Positions 54,009-63,186 of a stretch of DNA of 64,000 bases are shown piece after piece. How positions within the stretch are numbered: the first letter of the stretch is position 1; the number at the start of each line of letters is the position of its first letter. Source of the stretch: Scylla paramamosain (taxonomy: Eukaryota > Arthropoda > Malacostraca > Decapoda > Portunidae); the NCBI RefSeq assembly GCF_035594125.1, contig NC_087156.1, positions 19,396,997 to 19,460,996 on the forward strand, written 5' to 3'. The notes beneath the pieces were generated by a model. That model searched no databases. It had not been told where the DNA came from and worked only from the letters and a program-made list of their open reading frames with translations. The position numbers and the translations under genes are program-made.

Positions 54009-55183
54009 ATATATATATGATCACTAGGTCAGCATTTATCTATTATTATATGTATATGCTTTTTTCCCTGTTCCTGTAGCCACGGGCACTGTTTGAGGAG
54101 GAAGTAGCAGAAGATGGCTTAGTAATGTCCCGTAACCTGGGTATCAAGGATGCTGCCATGCTTGCTTTTAAGGATCTAAAGGTGTCCAAGGCAGCCCTTA
54201 TAAGGGTAAGTTATGAAAAAACTTACATATTCATATGTATTTTATTTTTTATTACTTTCTCAATTATGCTGTAAAATGAACAGTGTCTCCACTATATATG
54301 ATGATTCTCTCTCTTCTCTTCTCTTCTTTTCTTCTCTCTCTCTCTCTCTCTGAAGCAAGCATATTTGATAAACATTGTGAAAAGGAGGGCAGTATTACTG
54401 TAGTCTGAACGAAGAATTCTGGGAATTCATAATGCATGACTGATCAGCAGGGTGCTATTTTCTTCTGTTCTTCATGATTTTATCCATAGCTCAGTGTACT
54501 CTTAAATCTCCACATTGCCACATACTGTACCAGCATTTACACCTTTGTATTTCTCCCCCACAGCAAGAACCATGGCACCTGAGTCGGTGTGTGGTGGCTT
54601 GGGAGGGGGAGGGTGAAGCTGAGTGCTTTGAGGTGTCAGATCTCAATTCCAAAGACACATTCATCTTCAAGGTGGGTGCACTGTTATGCTTTTGTCTAAT
54701 TTATATATGTCTGCAAAGATGAGTATTTTTGTCTTTCCTTGCTCAGATAAATTAAATCAATTTTCTGTATAATATAGCTATGCTGTGTATTTCTGATAAA
54801 TAGTATAATTGTAAATTATAACAAGTTCTATTTTTCAATTATATGCATAGTGCCAGACCATCCCTAATATACATAGTGGTTTGTGTGGTATAGAGATTTA
54901 TGTAAATACCTTGGAATATTTTTTAAAGTAAATGAATTTTCTTTCTTTGGTATAAATGCAGGGAGGGTTGATCATGTACCAGACTTGCACTACAAAATTA
55001 GCTATATTCAAGCAGCTTATAATCTATAAGTTATGTACTTTTCAACATACTCAGGGAAGCGATGCAGCCAGCACAGAGTCATGGTTCCGCTACATTCAGT
55101 TTCACGCACTCTCTGTTGGTACCTGGAAGAGGAGACGTCCTGCCCTGGCAAATATCATGATTAATGGGATGGGCAGGTGCTAG
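43180..55183 (+). CDS. Rho guanine nucleotide exchange factor with DH-PH module, 15 coding exons, GEFmeso-like
   Basis: The predicted protein has 1,910 residues. Coding exons are 43180-43239, 43467-46305, 46960-48065, 48564-48752, 48889-48972, 50272-50459, 50677-50814, 51203-51428, 51891-52013, 52246-52383, 52611-52733, 53473-53628, 54080-54205, 54564-54671 and 55055-55183. All introns are GT-AG and the phases join without a stop. Residues 1-1335 are mostly disordered: Ser/Thr/Pro-rich, a basic stretch at 199-212, acidic runs, and polyproline around 1036-1100. A CxxC pair lies at 1475-1478 and 1498-1501. The DH domain covers about 1510-1697, with the conserved PVQRVTKYPLLLARL block at 1653-1667. 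The PH domain covers about 1740-1890, with its C-terminal helix Trp at 1878. DH-PH proteins catalyse GDP/GTP exchange on Rho GTPases at membranes. The ATG is chosen because an in-frame TGA lies 15 bases upstream in the same exon. The GEFmeso assignment is from recalled similarity of the DH-PH part and is less sure than the GEF call. Confidence 0.9.
43467..46305 (+). CDS. GEF exon 2, giant low-complexity exon
   Basis: This 2,839-base exon encodes residues 21-966 and leaves phase 1. It holds a KARRSWGDLLKFRSR basic segment near the start, proline-rich stretches, the basic KKKKKCKKCGRK run (199-212), many Ser/Asp/Glu-rich stretches, and the run KKKQVQF ending at residue 821, which fits a protein phosphatase 1 RVxF docking motif. 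No folded domain is evident. Reading through the donor would end a shorter isoform at 46355. Confidence 0.88.
46509..46545. mobile_element. Possible mariner-like terminal inverted repeat remnant
   Basis: TACAGGGTGTCCCATGATGA in GEF intron 2 resembles a mariner-type transposon end with its TA target base pair. No matching opposite end is seen nearby. Confidence 0.25.
46960..48065 (+). CDS. GEF exon 3, polyproline exon
   Basis: It encodes residues 967-1335. Several runs of 4-6 prolines between residues about 1036 and 1100 are likely ligands for SH3, WW or EVH1 domains. A DPYEQITDHIYEEL segment follows, with tyrosines in acidic context. The donor is GAG|gtgtgt. Retention of the next intron would give a stop at 48348-48350. 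Confidence 0.85.
48564..48752 (+). CDS. GEF exon 4, acidic linker
   Basis: Sixty-three codons (residues 1336-1398), phase 0 at both ends. It starts with a strongly acidic run rich in Asp and Glu and ends in a Ser/Asn-rich segment. Splice borders are ttccag and AAG|gtaaaa. Confidence 0.82.
48889..48972 (+). CDS. GEF exon 5, short 28-residue exon
   Basis: An 84-base phase 0 exon between a clear acceptor (ccctccag) and donor (AAG|gtaaaa). It encodes an aromatic, basic segment beginning TFSLKFFVNTRYFYKF (residues 1399-1426). It is too short to stand out as an ORF but keeps the frame between exons 4 and 6, so it could be included or skipped without a frameshift. Confidence 0.72.
49149..50200 (-). 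mobile_element. CR1/L2-like LINE, 5'-truncated, antisense in GEF intron 5
   Basis: The minus strand encodes the C-terminal half of a non-LTR reverse transcriptase. Reading from about 50200 it shows the GVPQGSVLGPLLFLIYI block and then the catalytic FADD box. An in-frame TAA at 50011-50013 follows, and then a 245-codon open stretch (49995-49258) to the C-terminal RNWFSNKVVDEWN motif. The 3' end carries short repeats of an eight-base unit (read TTCTTATG), as in CR1/L2 elements. The endonuclease and N-terminal RT are missing, so it is dead on arrival. It lies between GEF exons 5 and 6 and does not interrupt coding. Confidence 0.85.
50272..50459 (+). CDS. GEF exon 6
   Basis: Encodes residues 1427-1488 and leaves phase 2. 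The borders are ttctacag and AACAG|gtcagt. It contains the first CxxC pair (CDDC, 1475-1478). Confidence 0.83.
50677..50814 (+). CDS. GEF exon 7, start of DH domain
   Basis: Encodes residues 1489-1534. It has the second CxxC (CRRC, 1498-1501), a basic stretch, and the first DH helix with the conserved Glu-x2-Tyr pattern (TEIKYGQDL). Confidence 0.88.
51203..51428 (+). CDS. GEF exon 8, DH domain core
   Basis: Encodes residues 1535-1610, phase 2 in and phase 0 out. It contains the DH CR1/CR2 helices (GIFLNVEDLLEHNRVF, then LFLQAAPMLHAFETYC). Confidence 0.9.
51623..51690. repeat. 34-bp tandem duplication with (CA)n tail, GEF intron 8
   Basis: ATTCACAAGGATGTATATTT followed by a short CA run occurs twice, 34 bases apart. 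Confidence 0.85.
51891..52013 (+). CDS. GEF exon 9, DH domain
   Basis: Forty-one codons, residues 1611-1651. The donor GT (52014-52015) is the first two bases of a 35-bp tandem duplication. Confidence 0.88.
52014..52083. repeat. Exact 35-bp tandem duplication starting at a splice donor
   Basis: Two identical 35-base units, 52014-52048 and 52049-52083. Both begin GTAATGATC, so the GEF exon 9 donor is duplicated. Confidence 0.95.
52246..52383 (+). CDS. GEF exon 10, DH conserved region 3
   Basis: Encodes residues 1652-1697 with PVQRVTKYPLLLARL, the most conserved DH helix and the main contact to the GTPase. Confidence 0.93.
52611..52733 (+). CDS. GEF exon 11, DH-PH linker
   Basis: Forty-one codons, residues 1698-1738, with the TKLWRRISMS segment and Ser-rich sequence before the PH domain. 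Confidence 0.87.
53473..53628 (+). CDS. GEF exon 12, first half of PH domain
   Basis: Fifty-two codons, residues 1739-1790. It holds the first PH strands (REGRLFCL, then VQVLLVTLG). The donor is ACA|gtaagt. Confidence 0.88.
53971..54005. repeat. (CT)n microsatellite in GEF intron 12
   Basis: A 35-base run, short compared with those left of 41 kb. Confidence 0.95.
54080..54205 (+). CDS. GEF exon 13, PH domain
   Basis: Forty-two codons, residues 1791-1832, phase 0 at both ends. The acceptor is ttcctgtag and the donor AGG|gtaagt. Confidence 0.86.
54564..54671 (+). CDS. GEF exon 14, PH domain
   Basis: Thirty-six codons, residues 1833-1868, ending in the strand KDTFIFK that precedes the PH C-terminal helix. 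Confidence 0.86.
55055..55183 (+). CDS. GEF exon 15, PH C-terminal helix and stop
   Basis: Forty-two codons and a TAG. It carries the PH alpha helix with its invariant Trp (ESWFRYIQFH, W1878) and a basic tail ending ALANIMINGMGRC. Confidence 0.9.
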   Translation, partial: GSDAASTESWFRYIQFHALSVGTWKRRRPALANIMINGMGRC

Positions 55184-55227
55184 CTGGAGATCTACTTTGT
55201 CAACCCATCACCAGCATGTCACTTGTC

Positions 55228-55233
55228 AATAAA
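55228..55233 (+). terminator. Poly(A) signal of the GEF gene
   Basis: AATAAA lies 45 bases after the stop codon, which would give a very short 3' UTR. A second AATAAA at 56067-56072 could serve a longer transcript. Confidence 0.6.
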
Positions 55234-55239
55234 AGTGAA

Positions 55240-57018
55240 GTCTCAAATTCGTTGCCTTACATTTTTTTTTAATGGAACTTTTAAATCGCTACTGTTATGA
55301 AGAGTAATAATTCATTGTTAAATATCTGAAAAGGTGAAACCAGAGTGTGTTGACAGCAGCAAGTGGAATGCCAAAGTGTTCTGATTTATATAGTATTTTA
55401 TTTTAATTATATTTGTGACTGTGTGATAGTTGATCATTAAGTTTTCCTGCCCTGGTGATTGCAGGACATGGGCAATTCATGACCTTTGAGGAATGTATTG
55501 TTACATTTTCATGTGATCAAAAGTTCTTTAGGTTATGAGTTTCTGTGTTTTTATGGAATCACTTTGGGTGGTGACCTCTGGTCACTTTATATTGTATATT
55601 TTATTGAAATTATCCCATTTATATATATGTACCATATGAAGAATTTGCACGCACTTATAGCTGTGAAGCTAATTTTTGAAGGCAAGAGTAAGAAGCAGGA
55701 TGTGAGAGCAAGTGGGTTTGGGTATGTCTTGAGTCCAGACAGTGGTTTTGTGGTGGTACTGCAGTGCCAAACTCAGCCATGACTAAAGCCTGTTGAGTGC
55801 TTCTGGTCTTTGTTTTCCTAATCCCATGCAATGGATATCTACTCACAACATGTTTTACTTTGTAAGTAGCAACTGCCATCATCATAAATACCACACTTAG
55901 TATTCATATTTTATACATTTATATTTATACAAAGGTGTGTCAATTTCCAATACACATGGATGAGCAGTTTGAAATTAAGTAAAATGACAAATGTGTCAGT
56001 CTGTCCTGCTACCTCTGACTCTTCTGTCTTACTAACATCATTCCTTATAAAGCTTGTGTGCAAAACAATAAAGAAAATATTTTGTTTTTCATATAGTTTT
56101 ACTTGTTTATATGGTTGATGCATGCCTGAAAATGCTGAATGCATGTGTAAGTGTGTATTTGGAAAGTTCCTAGCAAAATTCACTAATAAGATAATGTATT
56201 TTCTTATAATGTATTTCCTTATAATGTGAAGAAAAAGTCATATGGGCATAAAATTCTGAGAAAAAATAGGGTTCATGCTAGTCACATTTTCCCTGTACAT
56301 CTGTTCCTTGCTTACAATTTTGTTTTGGTTATTTGTAGTTGTATTTTCATCCTTACAATGTAAAGAAGACAAAAAGGTATTCATGTTTAAGTCTGGAAAT
56401 TATTTTGTTTTAAACATATTGTAGTAGTTGTGCAGATGTTGGGTACCCTACACAACACAACGGTCATTAACATCACAGCCTTGACCCATAAACTTGCAGC
56501 ATACATCATATGATGAACAGCGTGTAACTGCAACTGACATCACAGGATGGGAAGGCTATTTTTAAACTTGGCAGCCTAGATTTCACTCCCATATGTCTTG
56601 AAATGATGTCTGGCAACTCAGGGTGAGTGACACAGTCAGTCAGTCAGTCAGTCAGTCAGTCTCTCTCTCTCTCTCTCTCTCTCTCGGTCGTTTGTGTGCG
56701 TATGTGTGTGACAGAATATTTGTATGTACGTATATGTTTACTGTATCTACATAACAAATACATACAACCAGAATGTTCAAATGACATCACCAACACTGCT
56801 CACTGCCTACTGGCTCAAAGTGACAAACTGCACAACTTCACTACACCACCACACCTGAACTAATATAAATAACAAACTAATATTTGGTTTTCCATACTTT
56901 TTTCATGCAATCTTTCATTTTATAACAGTAAAAATTATTTTTGAGAACTTTTCTTTATGCTGATAATTGTGCATCATGGGTATGGCCACTGTAACTCTAT
57001 TGCGCAGTTTATGGGTTA
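55240..57018. other. Downstream of GEF, AT-rich intergenic
   Basis: May include an extended 3' UTR to the AATAAA at 56,067. No coding sequence recognised. Confidence 0.45.
56633..56686. repeat. (CAGT)n-(CT)n compound array
   Basis: Seven CAGT units followed by 12 CT units. Confidence 0.9.
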
Positions 57019-57180
57019 ACCACCACACAGTCCTGCCAACATAACACAACTGTCATTAATGTCACAGTCTGAACCATCACACAGTCCTGCCAACATAACA
57101 CAACTGTCATTAACATCACAGTTTTAACCACCACAGTCTTGCCAGTGTAAAACAACTATTATTGATGTCACAGTCTTACC
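57019..57180. repeat. Minisatellite, about 54-bp unit, three copies
   Basis: Units contain CAGTCCTGCCAACATAACAC, then TGTCATTAA and CACAGT. Starts are spaced 54 and about 52 bases apart. A degenerate fourth unit is visible near 56,451-56,490. Confidence 0.8.
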
Positions 57181-57454
57181 TGCTGTAGCTCTTGTCACAT
57201 ACACAGTCTACCCAAGTGAGAGGAAACATAACTGGCAACACATCACACAATATTTACTAGGACACTATCATCAACCACACATTCTCAGTACTATCACCAC
57301 CAATCACACACACATTACCAATACAATACTACACCATTCCCTACCAAAGACTTCTGGCAAGACACACAAACACACCACTACACCACCACCACAAGACAAA
57401 TCACTATATACCAGTATAACACTAACCTAACCTAACATGATGGGAATGACCCAC

Positions 57455-58334
57455 CTGTATAAGACCAATGAAGGGAGAGCTGTCCTTGGGTATGAGGTAC
57501 TGGGCACGAGTCATCACCAAATACTTGGTCCTGCTGCAGGCTGACTCATCCTGTGGGAAGAGCATGTTGAGCTTGTTCCCATCAAAATCAGCATTGTAGG
57601 CCTTGCAGTCAGTTAGCGTAAGGCCTATGGAACACCTGGTCGTTGGGCTTCACCCAGGTGCAGAACACTATCTTGTTGGAACTGATGCAATACACGTGTG
57701 ACTCTGGTGGTGTGAGCAGCTTCTTGGCCATTGCCTCACGCTGCTTGGGGTTTGTGGGGCTGAGGTGCTTCTGGTGGCCCTCCTCAACTACCTCTGGCAA
57801 AATCAAGGAGCAAGTCAACCACACATCTGGTTCCCTAATTAAAACTGGAGTGGCAAAACAGCATCCCTGAACTTAAGTGTTAACCTTCATGGAGGACAGA
57901 AAGACTCTAGTTATTAAACAGCAGAGAAAATTACCTAACATTTTTGACTGATACATCGCACAACACAAAATTCCAAAGATACATTGATGGACACTACTTA
58001 CCATGAAAAACAAATCAATCCAACCAGTAAAGTGAAAACTCTGTGAACTGTGAGTCCTTAACCTAAATATTACCCAATGCACAGGGACAAGCACTGCCAG
58101 CATCATAACCAAGACCATTGTAAACTGAGGACTTCCAGTACAAAGAAATAACAAAACCTCTTGATCACCCACCTGCCTCATTCCCTTCATGGTAGCCTTT
58201 ACCGGTTGGCTCAGTTCAGCATCATACAGGGCATCCACGTAGTTCTACAGCTGATACCATAATGTCTGGATTTTTGCCACATACATGCTGCCAGCCACCT
58301 CTGCCACCGTGTATTGCAGCACCTCATAGGCAGC
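57455..58334 (-). pseudogene. POLR1A: RNA polymerase I largest subunit pseudogene (partial, intron-bearing)
   Basis: Two exon-like blocks match the Pol I largest subunit (Rpa190/POLR1A), the catalytic subunit that makes rRNA in the nucleolus. The block at 58334-58173 encodes AAYEVLQYTVAEVAG, later LWYQL, then VDALYDAELSQ and KGMRQ before a donor. The block at 57793-57455 has an acceptor, QREAMAKKLLTP, HRPYAN, CKAYNADFDGNKLN and LVPKDG-like QYLIPKD, ending GLIQ before a donor. Damage: an in-frame TAG at 58245-58247; four extra bases near 57608-57611 shifting the frame between HRPYAN and CKAYN; the third metal-binding Asp of NADFDGD replaced by Asn; and the conserved segments that should lie between and within the blocks missing. 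Kept splice sites point to a duplicated gene piece, not a retrocopy. Confidence 0.75.
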
Positions 58335-58563
58335 TCACACACACTGCCATTCACCAGGGACAGCAGGAGGCACAGCACCTTGCACTAGGTTCTACACCCA
58401 GGGATGGAAAAAACCCAGCCTACTGGGTTTTTTTTTATTTCCCATATTTATATGTAAATTAGTTTAAATAAGCAATCAAAAAGTAATCTACAGTGAAACA
58501 AAAGATTTGAAGTGTTTTTCTTTCTTCATGTAGGAAGAGGGGGAGTGGTCAAGAGCAAAAAAA

Positions 58564-59122
<559 letters not shown>

Positions 59123-59129
59123 GAGTTTG

Positions 59130-59187
59130 TAGTTACCTAGTTGCATTGTACAGAGCACGAGCCAAAGCTCATTTTGTCCTGTCTTCG
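59130..59187 (-). mobile_element. LINE 3'-end fragment (third family), copy B
   Basis: About 55 bases match the 3' end of copy A at 60,005-60,060 with few changes (GCCAAAGCTCATTTTGTCCT is identical). It sits between a (TA)n(CA)n array and a (GT)n array. Confidence 0.65.
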
Positions 59188-59200
59188 TGTGTGTGTGTGA

Positions 59201-59242
<42 letters not shown>
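59188..59242. repeat. (GT)n microsatellite
   Basis: GT run with one AA interruption. Confidence 0.95.
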
Positions 59243-59245
<3 letters not shown>

Positions 59246-59498
59246 GTAGATTTCAATATTTTGTATTTAGTGAAGCAAACTCTTGGGTATATACATACAA
59301 AGAACAAACTACCTATGTCTGACATACCACAATGATTAGTTTTATCCATTAGTGTTTTTGTTCATAATACTATAACTCTGTTCTTCAACCTTTTCTGTAC
59401 CTTGGACACCTGATCATAGCATTAAATCATCTCGTATTCTCCCATGCCATGTATTTCAGGGTTATGCAATGAGTCGGTATCCTCCCCCTGCTCTCTCT

Positions 59499-59503
<5 letters not shown>

Positions 59504-59591
<88 letters not shown>
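59504..59591. repeat. (TA)n array
   Basis: Third TA run within 1 kb, 88 bases, preceded by a short CT run. Confidence 0.95.
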
Positions 59592-59593
<2 letters not shown>

Positions 59594-60000
59594 CAGCTTT
59601 TTAGCCACTTAGGTACAATAAATCTTGTCACAAATCTGCAATTTTAATATCATCATAAACAATATCAAAAGCTCTACTTAAATCTAGGAATAACTAAAGA
59701 GCATAATAACCTGCATCCAAATAACTGATATGCATGAGGGTAAAGAAAGCAAGACTAGTCAGTCACTTAAACATTATTCATTCAAATACTTTTGAGAGTA
59801 CAGTTACTTAAAACTGACACTAACCAGCAGTTCTCTATCAAATTATCATCAATGAGTAGCAATTAATGGTTACTTTCATCTTTTACCAAATAATCTTTGT
59901 AAGAAAGACTGATTTATGATTGAGCTAATACATGAACAAAAAGCTGGTTATGAAAGTTTAAGAATCTCAGCCAAAGTGCCATTATATTACATTCTTATAA

Positions 60001-60385
60001 GTATTTTACCTAGCTGTATTGTACAGGGCACAAGCCAAAGCTCATTTTGTCCTGTCTCCATATCCCTATTTATCTGGTTTCTCTTTAAACATGTGTACAC
60101 TGTTTGTTGCAACCACCTTTTCCTTCAAATCATTCTGGATTTCAATAGTTCAGTACGGGAAGCTGTATTTCTTGATGTAACTTTGAACATCTGCTCTTCT
60201 TTATTTTCTTTCCATGCCCCCTCCTATGTCTCTCTTCTTCCTCCATCTGTATTAGCAAGTAATTTCTGTTTATTGTTTACTAATCTGTACATTGTTATCT
60301 GGTCTTAAGTCTTTCAATTCTGGTACCATCTTTGTCACTCTGTATCTTCCGAGTTTCTCCATATCTTTTTTTTTTATGTGGAGCC
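60001..60385 (-). mobile_element. Decayed LINE C-terminal fragment (third family), copy A
   Basis: Reading the minus strand, broken frames give GHGKKIKKSRCSKLH followed by residues resembling the post-RT tail of jockey-superfamily elements, then a 3' end beginning TATGGAGACAGGACAAAATG. Several stops and frameshifts are present. Confidence 0.55.
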
Positions 60386-60458
60386 CAAACTACTGCTGTG
60401 TATTCCAATTTGTTGTATCATGCTTGTTATAATTTTTTTCATAATTTCTTTATCCAAA

Positions 60459-60659
<201 letters not shown>

Positions 60660-60787
60660 TCTCAATGTGTACATACATAAAAAATGAAAATAAGAGGAAA
60701 GTCCTATTAACATAACCCAACTTGGGTGCTTGCCATAATTTTCATATCAAAATTTGTTATTTTGCATTCTTCTTTAAAATTTTAATA

Positions 60788-61452
60788 CAGGGGGTCCTTG
60801 ACTTATGTCAGAATTCTGTTCCTACAGCGTGATGTAATGTGATCTACACCATAAGTTGGAACTCATAAGTACCTATGTCACTCACCTACGCTAACATAGT
60901 GGTAAAATCATAATCTAGGACATAAAGACACTGTACAGTAAAAAAATAAATAAATAATTAAAAAAAGAGAACAATTCCTTACCTTTACTCCTTTGGTTGG
61001 CTTGCACAATGGGCACTGCAAAGGGGGAAGAGACAAGTTTACACTAGGCTACTGAGGGGAGGAAGTTGGAGGTGGTTTATCACTGATGATTGTCGAGACA
61101 GTAATACAACTTAGGCCAAGCAACCAGCCAATGTTTGTTGGTGTTTTGCTCTTTTCCAAGCATTTCTTTATATCTAATTTCACTTCCATGGAGATGGCTT
61201 TCCTTTTCATTGAAGCATTGCCATCAAAAGTCCAACTTAAGCTTGGGGGCCATAATGAAGGGCAAAAAGTTCTCAAAAAGATAACACAAATGAAAGAAAG
61301 CAAATGTAGCACAATCCAATATGACGTACAACTGGTGAATGTAAACAAAGCTGTGAATGATGGAACAAGACTTTCTTAATAAATTTATGGGAGATGGTGA
61401 CATAACCCTGAAATGCTGTAGGTTGAGGACATCATACACCACGGACCCACTG
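60788..61452 (-). mobile_element. Internally deleted Tigger/pogo-type DNA transposon
   Basis: The element is flanked by TA on each side (60786-60787, 61453-61454), as expected for Tc1/mariner/pogo insertions. The ends are imperfect inverted repeats: CAGGGGGTCCTTG on the left and, read inward on the other strand, CAGTGGGTCCGTG on the right. On the minus strand from 61210 an open frame reads KRKAISMEVKLDIKK..., then TNIGWLLGLSCITVSTI. This is the first helix-turn-helix of Tigger-type transposases. The rest of the transposase, including the DDE domain, is absent. Confidence 0.7.
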
Positions 61453-61454
61453 TA

Positions 61455-62644
61455 CCTTCATATTTGGAAGAGTTTTTTCTCTTACACTCTGCATTTGTTT
61501 CTAGTGACAATCCACAAGGATTTCATTCCACGTGATTTCAAGGATTAAAATTTTTACATCTAAACAGAATTTTTCATATACAAGAAAAATTGTCCTTATA
61601 TGAGTGAAAAGCAATGGGAGGCATGACACAAGCTGGTATAATCAACACTAACTCAGCCTCTCGAGGTTTCAACTGAAAATACAACTCCAGCTCCACCTCA
61701 TCAGGCCACTTGAAGGAAATTGCCTTGTTTCAAGTATAGGAATAGATGTTACCATATCTTGCACAAATTCACTCACAACCAAAGTTTTTTGGGACTCAAG
61801 CAACATCATTTTATTGATAGAGGTTGCACTCTGAGCATTTAACCACTTTGCATCTAATCCTCACAAAGTAATGTATCAGAGAGAGGGACTAACAAATTAT
61901 ATCACATTTTATATGCATATAACAATAATATGGGGTTTCAGCATTAATATACTCTTATTAGAGAAAAGAATGGAATGAAGATTTATCAGCTTCCAAAGCT
62001 TGGTATATACTTAATGTAAAGACAGGTTCATAATATATGCCTTCCTATGCAAGATCCTTGCAAAACATAACCCTATCATTGGGGGTTCATTGTGTACTTC
62101 ATAAAAATTACATAGAATGTAAACATGAACTTATGTTGCAGAACTCACTCATTTGCTAAAATTCTTATTATTTTCATTAATTCTACAGCTTGTAAATATC
62201 ACACATTTTTAATCCACAACCATTCTTCAAGCTCAAAGAAGAATAAAAATCAAGAATTTTGTGATGGATCCACACAACAGCCAAAAGTATGTAAATAGGT
62301 ATATTTTAAAGACATTTTGCCAGGTGCCCAATGAGGCAATGTATCTGACACAGCTGACTAATGGGAGCCTACTGTCAGTTATATGCTCAAAATTAAGAAA
62401 GACTTTCAAAGTCATAGTCATATATCAATCAACCTCTCACTCACACCACCATACAGCCCTGTTTTTGCTTGAACTTGAGCAGATATGAGGCCACACTTCA
62501 TGATCTACTTACTTTTATGCTGTATGAAAAAAGTGGAATTTCCAGCTACAATTAAGACCCTCAGACATAACAGTAACATACAAAGCTGCTTGCACCTCAT
62601 AAATAGAAGACAATATACAATATTACAAACATCAGTTATCTAAA
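61455..62644. other. AT-rich 3' flank of the serine protease-like gene
   Basis: Would contain its 3' UTR on the minus strand. No further exon recognised. Confidence 0.45.
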
Positions 62645-62853
62645 TCAACCACAAATCCCTTCATGTACACACTTTGAAATCCAAGGCCAGTACGATGTAA
62701 TGGAAGTGAAAATTGTGAAGGGTCGTGTACAAGAGGTTTGCCGGTAGGAAGAAGATACTATGCCGGCAACAACCCAGCGTTCCTCAATATCACTTCCAAT
62801 ATTGACCATGTAGGGACCACCTGAAGATCCTTCTGGCAGATACCTGAGAAATC
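62645..62853 (-). CDS. Serine protease-like, last exon with active-site Ser
   Basis: The acceptor cctacag precedes GATTTCTC on the minus strand. It contains the GSSGGP loop, the GIVS strand, the C220-type Cys in SCTRP, the final YWPWI helix and a TGA at 62647-62645. Confidence 0.75.
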
Positions 62854-63186
62854 CTGTAGGATGCAAAATGACAAAATTAGGTAGCCACAATCAAGTTATT
62901 TATATGCAGTGTATGAAAAAAAATATTTAACTTTGCTGTTTAGTCTTATGCTTCCTCTTTAGAATTACCAGATATAGCTTTTGGGTGACACTTGTGGAGC
63001 TAATGGAAATGCCAAACCAAACTGATAGGATCAGATGCTTATAGCATTACCTGTATCAATGGCACAGAACTGCTGTGCATCAATTCCCAGGGTGACAGCA
63101 CAGCGGTCTTGTGGGGAGTGACATCGAGGATCATGCTGCTGCAATATCATCTCCCACTCATATTCATTAATTGTTCTGTTGAATGT
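62645..63186 (-). CDS. Trypsin-like (S1 family) serine protease or protease homologue, last two exons
   Basis: Two minus-strand exons join in phase. Exon 63186-63051 (phase 0 in, phase 1 out) encodes TFNRTINEYEWEMIL... to QQFCAIDT. Exon 62853-62645 encodes GFLRYLPEGSSGGPYMV, RWVVAGIVSSS, SCTRPFTIFTSITSYWPWI and a stop. GSSGGP aligns with the GDSGGP active-site loop of chymotrypsin-fold proteases. The nucleophile Ser195 is present, but Asp194 is Ser, the position of Cys191 is Pro, and the specificity residue 189 is Tyr. Asp194 normally forms the activating salt bridge, so this may be a non-catalytic homologue or an atypical enzyme. The His and Asp exons are not found and would lie to the right. 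Secretion is inferred from the family. Confidence 0.75.
63051..63186 (-). CDS. Serine protease-like, penultimate exon
   Basis: The acceptor reads ccttctcag and the donor ACAG|gtaatg on the minus strand. Only one frame is free of stops. It holds three cysteines (RCH, RCA, FCA), the last matching Cys182 of the chymotrypsin fold. Confidence 0.7.
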
